NCBI RefSeq assembly: GCF_000003815.2
Contig: NC_049987.1
Coordinates: forward strand, 11,252,229-11,316,228
From: Branchiostoma floridae
Taxonomy: Eukaryota; Chordata; Leptocardii; Amphioxiformes; Branchiostomatidae
DNA length: 64,000 nucleotides
Direction: 5' to 3'
Under the pieces are notes generated by a model that saw nothing but the letters and a program-made list of their open reading frames with translations, made no database searches and had not been told where the DNA came from. How positions within the stretch are numbered: the stretch's first letter is position 1; each line of letters opens with the position of its first letter. Made by a program: the position numbers and the translations under genes. Positions 1 through 11,300 of the stretch are shown here, piece after piece.

Positions 1-1231
1 GCCCGCCGATCAGCATGACAGGAGCTGGTAAACTGGAAGAAGGGCACATCACATGTTACGTCATCGCGGCAAAAATTACTGAGAAAACAGAAACATCACG
101 AGTTCACGACGGTTAAAAGATCTCTTACTAGCGTACAGGCTGTCCGACAACCTGAAGTGCAAAAACAAACACTTTCAGAAAGGATATCACAGTCAACTTG
201 GAATCACCGCTGCAAATTGTTGACTACTGCCCGAGTAATGAAGTCTTTGAGCCTGGTCCAACCACTTTCCGGGCTGTTGACTGCTCCACAGATTGCAGAA
301 ATGCTGGCCTAGCACAGAAAACCATGGCAAAATTGTACGGTAAAACAGACAAGCAACACTGCTAAAACGAGAGCAGCCCAATCAGGCAACTCTACCCGAA
401 ACATGGCGCTTCGGCACACACAGAAAAACACTGACCACCACTTTGACGACTGCCCAAAGTTTCCAAAAAATGGCTTAACTCACCCACAGCGGTGTCAGTA
501 ATAAGTTTAACCACTACTGTCGTCAGGGGAGGAATGTCAGGTGCTCCTCCAGGCCCTCGGTGATCAGTTCAGTGTTGTTCTGCTCCATTAGGCTCCTTGC
601 GCGAGAAAACAAGGATTACGGCAGTCCTGGTGGTGATACAGCCTTGTCTGAATACCTAACTCATGCGAAAAAACAAACAAACAAGGAAATCACAATGCAT
701 CCGAAGCCAAGTTAACCACGCTAAGTTGAATCAATCTCACCTGCGCACCCGAACACGTGCGCTCCACATACAGATGCAAATTCCACTCATAAATGACACG
801 AGTATCAGAAGGAACATTTGAAAACTCGAATATGCTCTAAAACACAAGCTGCACGCCTTAGGAAAGGTGAGCAAACAAATTCACAGAATAATAAAACGAA
901 ATTCAGACAGCAAAATGTCTCTGCACTGAGAACACTGTCCCGCCAAAGCGCGGGAAACAGACCGCCAAACGAAAATTCCAGAACACGCCATAAGGCGGCA
1001 AGGCAATACTGCGTACCTTCTAGGTTAGTGACACTAACGCCAAAGGAAACTACTCAGTCCTTTGCTGCCGGCAAGATACGTTCCCAGAAGTAAAAGATGT
1101 CACCGGCTTGCACATGGCTGGTACCGCGCTACAGGAGCTCTGCTTGGCAACGTCCTGTTCGTGCGGCTCATGATTCACTTGTGAATAGAGGGGGAGTTAT
1201 ATCACATGTCATAAACTCACGCGAGTGGAGA
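1..1231. other. intergenic DNA, no supported gene
   Basis: I see no exon with convincing homology here. On the minus strand an ATG near 587 opens a 21-codon frame that reads like protein (starts MEQNNTELITEGLEEHL) and stops near 522 without an obvious donor. It could be the first exon of a gene lying to the left, an upstream ORF, or chance. A plus-strand open frame at 818-1093 has no recognisable domain and a composition typical of non-coding DNA. A run of 13 to 14 G lies near 1501-1514. Confidence 0.5.
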
Positions 1232-1241
1232 TCTCGCGAGA
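1232..1241. promoter_or_regulatory. TCTCGCGAGA palindrome, candidate core promoter element
   Basis: A perfect 10-bp palindrome TCTCGCGAGA lies about 570 bp upstream of the TLCD4-like ATG. In vertebrates this motif marks TATA-less, often bidirectional CpG promoters and is bound by BANP. A palindromic CCAAT arrangement (GATTGGCCAATG) follows at about 1439-1450. Seen directly: the motifs. Inferred: that this is the promoter of the downstream gene, or of a divergent gene to the left. Confidence 0.45.
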
Positions 1242-1806
1242 GTTCATTCCATTGTGATATCATTGGGAATCAGATTACAGATTGCATTTTGAAACCAAAA
1301 TTTCCACAGAAAATATTCCAAACACTGCAGTCTTTGGCTTTTTAGAACAGCAAAACTCATTATCAATGTCAGGAGCCCCGGGCCCCTCTTGCCTTCTGTA
1401 CTTATTCCCTCTGCTCTGGCATATGTTTCGCTCCTTTTGATTGGCCAATGCCTGCATATCCCTTACTTTCCTGTGTGTATTGCTCATTTTGATTTGCATT
1501 TGGGGGGGGGGGGAAACAAATGGCTGGGTTACCATCTGACTCAAAACCGTCCACAACAATCTGTAATGATAAATTTAAGGGGTATTCGAGATCTGTCGAC
1601 GATGATTAAATGTTAAATGTTAATAAGCTGTACGAACTGTAAAAAAAAACCAGGACGAACACATACACAGATACCTACTGAAATAGAGAAATGGACGATT
1701 CCAGAAGTGTCTCAATTCAAAGCGCACGTATTGTCCAGTCCATTGTTTGATCTGGGGTTGAAGACAAGTGTCCACAGCACGTACAATAGTACATCACCGC
1801 TCCACG

Positions 1807-4499
1807 ATGGCTTTCAGCAGCTACCACATCATGACGATAGTCGCCAGTTTCTTCTCCCATCTCGCCATCTTCAAGTGGCTGGCCCCCTGGATGTTGAGAA
1901 AAGCGTCACCTGTTTTTGCTACTTTGCCTCGAGACAAACAGATTGTAACCAGAAACCGGTATGTATCTTTTTTTATTGAGTGAGACCCAAAATTACTTCG
2001 TACACGTGTGCATACATCTAAAAAAATCTTACATTGATGATAGTATGGAGATACTAGTAATTTGAGGCAAATATATTCTAATGTTTGTCTGTGATTTTTC
2101 AACGATTCCCATGAGCTATAATACGAGTAGCCTATAGGGAGGATAATCTGTATAAAACTGATACGACTGTCTCTCATGACGTTAAGTACTCTGTAATAAT
2201 GGATAAAATCCTCCCCAGTGTGATGTCCGCCTTCCACGGGGCGGTTACCGGGGGTATGGGCTTGTACGTCTTTCTGTATCCTGGAGAAGCGATTCCCACT
2301 CAGATATGGTAAGCTTTCCTTTTCATTTTTATCGCATTCTACCTATCTATTACATCAGTATCTTTATGCACAATGAGGACGACCTTCTTTTAAGAAAAAA
2401 ACTGAAAAAAAAACGTAATGCGCACGTGACGTTCTCCATATGGAAATTTGTAAAGCGCCGAAAATGTGAATTAAAATATTGCGCTTTTCTATCCACGTAT
2501 TCTTGTTATATTCTTATATTGATAGTGCCTTAAAATAGGCGTTGCGGGTTGAAATCATTTCACATTTATCCCAATACTATAAAAAAAGGTTTATTACAAT
2601 TCAAAATGTATCTGCTACTTATGAATTCTGTATCTTTCACTTCCCAGTATCGATAAAAGTGACTGAATCCTTTCTGAGTATAGATCTCTCTCTGAACATG
2701 TAGGGATTAGACAAAATATAGGGAATATTTTGACGGACAATTAAGCTGGTCATAGAGGTGTACAACATAGCCCTACTATGGCAATCCAACTCCTCGACAG
2801 CTTGAATCACCTTTAAATGGAAAGCTCATTCATAATCCTATTTGCAAAGTTTTAACCTTGTTGTGTTTGGGGGACTTTTCCTCTCATACAGGTGTGACGC
2901 GCCTACGTACAGACATGCTGGATGTATAATACTGGGATACACACTGGCGGGTACGTACATAATACCTACATCATAGTGGAACTTGCAAAGTCTAGTGTTG
3001 AGATTAGGAATAGTAGATCTAGAAATGTTTGAGTCATCTCAAAACTGTTTAGTGTTTTGACCCTTGATTTAGCGGAAAATGTACTTAAAAAGAAGGGACA
3101 TTGGACAGTCAAGAGCAAAATATAGCAGATCTCATACATGTATTCAGAGTTTTGTGAATTTCTTTTTTAATACATTATCTATTATAAATTTCAAGTCTGT
3201 CTTGGATTCTCCTGCCTGTGCAACGTTGAAGAAAAACACAAAGACCGAGAACAAAACCTCAATTTTCAGGAAACGCGTGCGTGAATATTTTTGACTCCTC
3301 CACTGCGAGCTTTAAAAATGGGTCTATCAGTAGAAAACAGTTCAGTAACATGACTAATAAATCTTGCAATATCGTATTTTTTGTTGTGTCCACAGACATG
3401 CTGCTGATGGTGCTTGATACTTGTCTGCAGGACCGGATGTTCATCGTTCATCATGCCATCACATTTACAGGAGGCTATGTTGGATGTGTAAGCTATATAA
3501 TGTCTTAGTACTGTAAAACCTTTACCTTCAGGGTTGGTACTAAAACTTCCTTAATTTGGATTCAGAGGATTGGGAAAATTTTGAATTAAAAAAAGTCATT
3601 TTCAACAATCATAGATAAAGGAATTAATGGTAAAACCTTACAAGGTTGGTATACCTGTGTGATCGAATAAAGGTGAAATTTGCAAGACTTGTTGCTTGCA
3701 GATTTCCATGACCTCTGACATGTTGTACTAATTGTTAGGAGACAATGCAATCTGTCGATGAAGGTTAGACATCCAGGCAATAAGACATGCCAAAAAGCAG
3801 TTACTCAAGCAACTAGATATGATTCGGAAACAGTCCTGACCGTTTCCAAATTATATCCAATTGCTTGAGTAACTGCTTTTTTGACTCAGATGCAATTCAT
3901 TGTGAATTGAGTTTGAAAGGACATCTGAACTTCCATTTCAAATGGTGAATTTGAAGCAATCCTCTCTTGCCATTTTGTAGGTGATACCTGCAGTGCCGTA
4001 CTATGGCAACCTCTGGGTACTCATGGAACTGTCTTCTCCCTTTGTCAATCTCAGGTAAGGTGGTTTTGACAGTAACTCAACCCTACATTAATGACAAAGC
4101 TTAATGAGAACTCTAGCAATGGTTTGTGCATGTGCTTACATTGTACGGTAGGCAATGAACAGTTAAGGTTTAGTTAATGGTCACAGATTCCTTCTGCCTT
4201 TTTTCCGCAGGATGATTTTATACTCGCTGGGTCAGGAGCGTTCTCGTCTGTACCTGCTGAACGGAATCCTAATGCTGGTGACGTTTTTCACCTGCCGCGT
4301 GATGACCATACCTCTGTGGTTTCAACTGGCGGAACCAATGGCAACCGGAGAGCTGTACGAAATCGGACCGTTACTATTCTTTACCATCGTAGTCTTGACC
4401 CCCATTATCTATGGGATGAACATTTACTGGTTCGGCAAGATGTGCAGCAAATCGTATCAACATCTATACCACACCCTATTTTCAAACTATTGGTTGTAA
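1807..4499 (+). CDS. TLCD4: TLC domain-containing protein 4-like (TLCD4/TMEM56), 6 exons
   Basis: Multi-pass membrane protein of the TRAM-LAG1-CLN8 family. Exons: 1807-1958, 2219-2308, 2892-2950, 3396-3487, 3981-4054, 4211-4499. All junctions are GT-AG and phases agree (2,2,1,0,2), giving about 251 aa against about 263 for human TLCD4. It opens MAFSSYHI with a first membrane segment ending FKWLAPW. Exon 2 carries RNRVMSAFHG, which matches the NNRVVSTCHA stretch of TMEM56. Exon 4 carries the TLC-type histidine pair (FIVHHAI), and exon 5 ends MELSSPFVNLR, the family's ELSTPFVNQR motif. Three further membrane segments fill exon 6, ending NYWL-stop. Family members shape membrane lipid composition; the substrate of TLCD4 is not known to me. 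The ATG at 1807 is the one in frame with the membrane segment; an upstream in-frame ATG at 1768 is less likely. It converges with DDX10. Confidence 0.92.
3488..3980. repeat. intron 4 with hairpin element (family 2)
   Basis: The intron contains an inverted repeat at about 3786-3884. The left arm is agcagttactcaagcaact and onward; the right arm is its imperfect complement ending gagtaactgctttt. A lead sequence, ggttagacatccagg, lies at about 3763-3778. Related fragments recur at about 8873-8975, 12083-12145, 15940-16040 and 16222-16370, which defines a dispersed repeat family. No coding capacity is visible; probably a short non-autonomous DNA element. Confidence 0.7.
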
Positions 4500-5632
4500 G
4501 ATCAAAGGCACATTATCTCTAAATTTCACATACATGTTTAGTTTTATTTAGGTACAAGAGAATCCTTCTAGAGACCAATGTGTATACTTTTGTCTGATCC
4601 AAAGTTGCTCACTAATTTTGTTGTCTAATGTGCACAAGGTAAGAATGACTGCAATTTATTTTAGAATATACCAATCCAACTACAGGGGTGTATTTTTGAG
4701 AATGTGATTTGAAATGAGAGGAATTGTACTTAAATTGAAAGTAACAAAACTATATGGCACAACTTGAGCCTGGAGACCATTTTCTGACCAACAAAATCCT
4801 CCATTGATCCCGCTGGCCCTACCATGCCAACCTTAAGCCCTCTTAATAGCATAGCAACCAACTAAGTACTAGTCAGATGCCAATAGAATGATTTTTGTGC
4901 TTTGTTTGGGTGACTTTCTTCAGGACAAACACTTGATGCAGTTTCATCTAAAAATATCTAAAAAGTGTACTGGCAAAAAAGGATCCAAGTCACAACTGTC
5001 CATAAGTGTAAGAGAAAACAATGTCACTTTTCCACAGCAAGCAGAATCCAATTTGTGAATGATTAAGGAGGTAATGCTCATTTTGGGGTAACAGTTGCAA
5101 TAAAATGCAGCAAATTTAACAATCAGAATTGGTATTGCTGATCTCCTTTTACTTGTGAGGCAATTTGCCATTAAAACAAAGAATCAAACTAAAGCAAGAG
5201 CCAAGAGTGAGACGTAAAGTCACTGATATTAATATGTTTTATTAAAACTTCAGAATCTATAGCATCTTCTACATGACTATGACAGTAGAATGTACAATTG
5301 GATTTGCATTTGTAACTACAGTCATGTACCATTGAACACATAACAAGGTTTGTTTGAACCTTTATTTATACATGAGGCATTGTCAATGTTGTATTTTTGA
5401 AGCTAAATATGATTATGAACTCAACAAACTACAACAAGCACGTGGTGGCTGTGATATACTGCATAACTGTCCTATAACTATTTGTAACTTAGAATACTTC
5501 ACACAACTTTATTATGACTCTTCCTCTTTGCCAGATATAAAATAGATTCTCACATGTGTTATAATTACTGAAAGTCAGAACACAAAAATAAACAGTGGAA
5601 TTACTAGAAATTGTGATCGAGTATGGACCAAC
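4500..5632. other. convergent intergenic spacer TLCD4 / DDX10
   Basis: A+T-rich spacer that must hold both 3' UTRs. Candidate poly(A) signals are AATAAA near 5098 for the plus-strand gene and TTTATT (AATAAA on the minus strand) near 5238 and 5364 for DDX10. No additional exon is visible. Confidence 0.5.
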
Positions 5633-5997
5633 TTAGGTACTGCCCAATAAGTGAAGTGCTAGTTCTTCATCATCATGTAGATCCAGGCCTGTGTCCATCG
5701 GATCATCTGTATCCTCCTCCTCTTCACCAGAGTTCTTCTCATGTTTTCTTCTCTTACTGGGTCTGGGAATGATTTAGATAAAAAAGCAGTTAAATGGTTA
5801 CTGTTTCAAACGAACCAAGAAAATGAAGTTGATAAAAGTAAACAGTTTTCTTTCACCTTGCTCTAGTCTAAATTCTTCCAACTGATATAACTGACCTCTT
5901 GATATATTCTTCTTCATCTGACCCAGAGTCTGACCTTTGACCCAGGTCAGATGACTGATCAGACTCAGAATCACTCCCAGCATCCTCTGCAGAACCC

Positions 5998-6036
<39 letters not shown>

Positions 6037-8377
6037 CCCACATCCAGATAGGCAACTCCTTCCTCCTGAACCTGCAATTCAGACAATGAAATCATTGTTT
6101 TCACACTAGTAGTATGAGACAGAATATTTTTACACATCTATGTTGTACCTCACATATATGGAGACTCCATATTGAACACAACTGTATTCAGCAATGATGA
6201 TCTTTCTGATTCTTTATTGTAGGTGCTAACTGGCCCATAGTAAAAACAGAATACACACATAAAACAGACACAGATAAACATAATCTATATTACACAAGTG
6301 CCTATAGCCTCCACAGGGTTTTCAAGCAGGTGCTGTCACAGTGGTAGAATGAATCTGACAATGACAATGGTGTAGACTTGTGCATATCTAGCTAATAGTA
6401 ATACACTAACCATGGCATACAGAACAAAGGAGTAATAGGGAAAAAACCTTTTGTGGAAAAGAAATTTAAAGTTAAAGTTAAAAGCAACCTGAAGATGTAA
6501 ACTATTATCCAGCTATATTCTATATGTTTACTCATGAAGTAAAAGTCTACTCACTGTGTTCGTCTTTTTGCGTAGTTGGTCCTTTGACCTGGCTGCCTCT
6601 TTCTGCTTCATTTTCTTCTCCTAAAAAAAAGGACAAATTGGAACTCTCCTTTGTGGAAAATGCAGCATTGTGGGGGTGTCCTAAAAATTGTCATATAATT
6701 GGTAACAATTTAAATATTCCCACACATACTACAAACATATAATGTCATACAACTGAGGAGCATAATTTTGTCAGAATCTGTTCCATGCATAAACACGACA
6801 ACAATACAAGGTACATGTATATTGCCAAACCTTAAATACTTTGTAAAGGTACTGTAAATCTCATGTGATGACCTATAACATTACCAACATTACATACCCA
6901 TTTCTTCTGGCGGATACGCTGCTTGTACGCCAGTTTGTCGTGTTTGTCTTCTTCCTGCATGAGTTTGCGGGCTGCCTCAAGATTCAGTCCTCCTGCCTCC
7001 TCCTCTTCTTCATTTTCTCCTTCCCTCACTTTGTCATCCTTCAGTACAGCCTTTTGTACTGGAGGCCATTGTTCTGTGACCTGTGTGACAAAACGTTACG
7101 CAAAACATGATTGTACATGTTGTGTACAATCCACACACAGTGCTGGAACTACTTGGGTCAATTTACAATGTGTGTATGTACCAAGCATTGTATTGGTTAT
7201 TAAAGAAGTGGAATTGAAGAAGGTCATCTACAAAGAGTGCTGATACTGGAAAGTCCTGAATTTTGGACAAGAGTGCTTCTTTGGGAAAACAAGCTCTATA
7301 CAAGTATGGCTATTCTGTATAATACAAACTCTGCTGTAACTGGCCCCTCCCTGTAGAGTGGATGACTGTAGGATGTTGGACGGGCTCCTATAAGTGAGAT
7401 TTAATCAGGCTTAACTATGGCATCCTTAACAACAAGCGACACCTTGTTGATACTTTGCACCATTTCTCGTATATTTAACCTTTACACTGTTGACTAATGA
7501 CTGTACTCACCTCTCCTTCGTCATCAAATTTGACCTTGCTGTTGACCTTCACTTTTTTCTTTGCCAGTTTCTTAGCCAGCTTGGCCTTGGTCAAGACAGT
7601 CTTCTTCTCATTAGAAGAGGCTGTCTTAATTCCCAACTCCTTTGGTTCCTGGGAAGGACAAGCACAGATAATGATTTATTTCACTTGAAGAAAATGAGAC
7701 CTTCTTTTACAGGCACAAAAAGAGCAGCAATGTAACACTAACAGTACATAAAGTACATGTGTACATATACAACCAATTGTAATTCTTTCCTAAACACTGC
7801 CCAGTCATATATGCAATACAAATGATAAGTTTATGACTATAAGGAATTACAGATTTTTTTAAAAACTTCTCTTACCTGTGCAATGCTTCCCTTCACATTG
7901 AAGACATCTCTCTTCTTCACAGTAAGAAGGTCCTCATCTTCATCATCCTGTTGCCATGACAACATACCCTTGGTCCCCTGACCTCTCTCCTCTTCCTCGT
8001 CTGACTCTCCTGATGAAGACTCAGACATTTCTCCTCCTTCTTGAGAAGTCCCTGCCTCAGTTCTTTGTACCAGAGACATTGTGTTTCCTTGGTCTACTTC
8101 CGAGTCACTGGATTCTCCTGCAGTTCTTTTAGCTGACTCATCAGTTCTAGATGTGCTCTCCACAGGATATTTCTCTACATCTGTGCATGATACAGTTTCG
8201 GACTGTACCATTCCGCTGTCTGCATCTACAACTTTTTCTGCATCATCTTCTCCCTGTGGCCATGTGTGCTTGTCCCCCATGCCTGAAGTGGTATGTTCCT
8301 TAGAAGAAGGCACCTCCTTGCCTTTGGCAGCATTCTGGAGGAACCTAACTCTTGGTGCCACTGCAAGGCCCAAAGAA
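5633..8377 (-). CDS. DDX10: DDX10 exons 13-18: charged C-terminal tail
   Basis: Low-complexity tail starting from [14 protein letters not shown], which is the conserved DDX10 anchor. It has serine- and glutamate-rich blocks, a lysine-rich helix ([15 protein letters not shown]), and in exon 17 a run of about twelve aspartates encoded by a (GAT)n microsatellite on the minus strand near 5998-6034. Human DDX10 has an Asp run at the equivalent place, so the run is likely functional though its length may vary between alleles. Confidence 0.93.
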
Positions 8378-11300
8378 CTACGGAAGGACAAAAAATGCAG
8401 AAACCCAATTATGATATGTATCAGAAAAAAGACAATAATATATAATTTGGCAAGGTTAGGTACAGGAATGACATTCATTTATATCCCAGCATGAATGAAT
8501 GAATGAAACTGCAGGAACATTGAAATGTTGACATCTGATACTAGTATACATGTACTACATTACCTTGCGTAGTTTTCCAGTGGTAACTTGTTTACATCAA
8601 ACACTTGTTTGTTGGGCTGCAGGTAGTAGGACCTTAGGTAGGACACAAAGCACTGTGGAACAGACAAAATAGATAAATATACATGTACAAGAAAATTTCC
8701 AATATGTTTGATTAGATATGGATGGGCCTTAGAAGCCATCGACATTAAGTTTAGACGTTAAATGTTTGAAACCTACAGCATTTGATAGAATAAAGAGGGA
8801 TTCCCATGTTTAACCTCCTTTTCTTTACTGGTCTCCACAAAAAAAAAAATATACTCAATTTCTTCTTATGTCAATGATGGTTAAACATCCAGGTAATAAG
8901 ATATGCCAAAAGTAGTTACTTATTATAATAAGCATTTATCATGATCTTGGAAACAGTCAGACATCTAGACATTGTTGAAAAGTAGGTTTTATACATATGA
9001 ATTGATACATAAGGAGGTGAAGGCAAATCTTACATAGTCTAATAGGAAACAAAAGTAAGACAAGGTCAAAACTTCTACAAGACTTCTACAAGACAGGAAC
9101 TCCCTAGACTTTTCAAACTTTCAGAATATTTGGCCCTCCCAACTTACTGTAAATGCATTTAAGTTCGCGGGGATTTAATTTCGCGGTCGCGGATAAAAGG
9201 ACTTTTCGCGGTGGATTTAAGTTCGAGCTAACACCACAGACTAAAGTCTAATACCATTATGGAAAAATGTTTGCGGTGGTTTTAAGTTCGCGGTGACGTG
9301 GTCACCGCGAAAACCGCGAACATTAATCCACCGCGAACATTTCTGCATTTACAGTACCTTCTGTGCTGACTCCTTCATGTGCACATCCTGGGCACACAGG
9401 ACCTCCAGCTTCATCTGGATGGAGTAGAACTTGGAAGGGTTCACTCTGGAAATGTACAAACATGAGATCATATGTTCAGTGTGATAGGTTCTTAAACCAC
9501 TTTGAACATTTATACATGAGATCCCTTGCTCTATATTCCATCTGAAAGGATATTCTTGGACAAAGCTAGACACACATTTTCACCAAAGTTGAGACAGGAA
9601 ATCGCCATTCCAAATAGCAAAATATTGGTGCCTTTTCGGAAATGAACACAAGACCTAAATCTAACACAACCAAAATTCCACTATGCAATATACTGTTGAA
9701 TCCACCTTACCAAGAAAACAAGGAGAGGAAAAGATTTGAGCCAAGACGAAAGGAAAGACTCAATCTGAAAAATTGTGATCTAGTGACCCTGACCTGATTT
9801 TCTCCACAGGTATTTTCTTGTCCGTGAGCTGCTGCAACATCTGTCTCTCCTCACTGGGCATCAGGACCAGGAGAGACTCACCGTCAGACTCATATCTGTA
9901 AACATAAACAATAAACATCCACAATAAACATGTAACATCTGTCTCTCCTCACTGGGCGTCAGGACCAGGAGAGACTCACCGTCAGACTCGTATCTGTAAA
10001 CATAAACAATAAACATACATAATAAACAACAACATCAGCATCCTTTATCCTTGACTGTAACTGAAAACAAATATACATGTGTCATTTGCTATCTATGCAG
10101 AAATGTTCGCGGTGGATTAATATTTGCGGTTTTCGCGGCGGCCGCTTCACTGCGAATTCAAAACCACCGTGAACATTTTTCCATAACAGTAAGAGACTGC
10201 AGTGCATGGTGCTACCGCGAAATTAAAACCACCGCGAAAAGTCCATTTTCCCGCTACCGCGAAATTAAATCCCCGCGAACTTAAATGCATTTACAGTAAT
10301 TTACCAGGTAAACAGGAAACTAGTGACCATACGTGAAATCAATGCTTACCCAGTAAATGGCCTTGCAAAGCAAAGAATTGTAAAAACATTGTCAATAATG
10401 GCTTGAATCTGACTTTTGAAAAAAATTTGACATCAATTGCATGTGTCTATCATCCTTTTACAACATTAAAACCCAACTGAACCAGCAGTACCCACCTTGC
10501 AGTTCTCCCTGCCCGATGTATGTATGTGTCAGCATCCTCAGGACAGTCCAGCTGTAACACCCAGTGAACTGCTGGGAAGTCTGAAATCATGACAGTAAAA
10601 AAAGATTTATACACATACTCTCACCTCTCAAATACAAGTACCCCCTGGAATAAAAGTACCCCCCGGACAAATCTTCAAAATCTAATAAAAGTACCCCCTG
10701 GAATAAAAGTACCCCCCGGAAAAATACCGAATTGACATGTAAACTGTGCCCATGCTACTTCAGTCCAAGAGAAGATGATAAGCATGTAGGCTCTTTTTAT
10801 TTATTTATGCCTCAGTACCATATCAGTTAATTGTATGAATAATGAACAGAATAATTCCTATGTTATTGCACATATTTTCTTTATCTGAGTGTCACACCAT
10901 CAACAAAGATTAAAATAAAAGTAAAAAAATGAATGAAAATAAAAATTGAAGAAATAAAAAAGAAGTTTATTTTATAATCATTGTTACAAAATAACATTTT
11001 GAAGAAACATTCCAACTTAGAATACCTTATTCACCACTTGTGCTATTTTCAATGTTGCAGAAACCAAGGAAGTCATAGACACTGCCCCCTATCGAGATAT
11101 AACGGTACTGCAGAAAATATATAATTCTCTCGCGCATTACCGCGAGATTCGGTGTGAGTTGATGAATCCAACATGGCGGCTGTTTTCGAGCCGATTGAAC
11201 GCTGTGCTTTGTTTTGGAAGGACTTTTTCGTTGCTGGAACATTAAAACAACTTGACTACGGGTGAAAAATAGTGGAAAAGTATTGGTAACTTTTTAATTT

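Noticed and set aside
818-1093. 91-codon plus-strand frame
   Set aside because: Basic, low-complexity translation with no domain and no splice context; treated as non-coding.
8081-8494. 137-codon plus-strand frame
   Set aside because: Antisense shadow of DDX10 exon 13, whose minus-strand frame has clear homology and splice sites.
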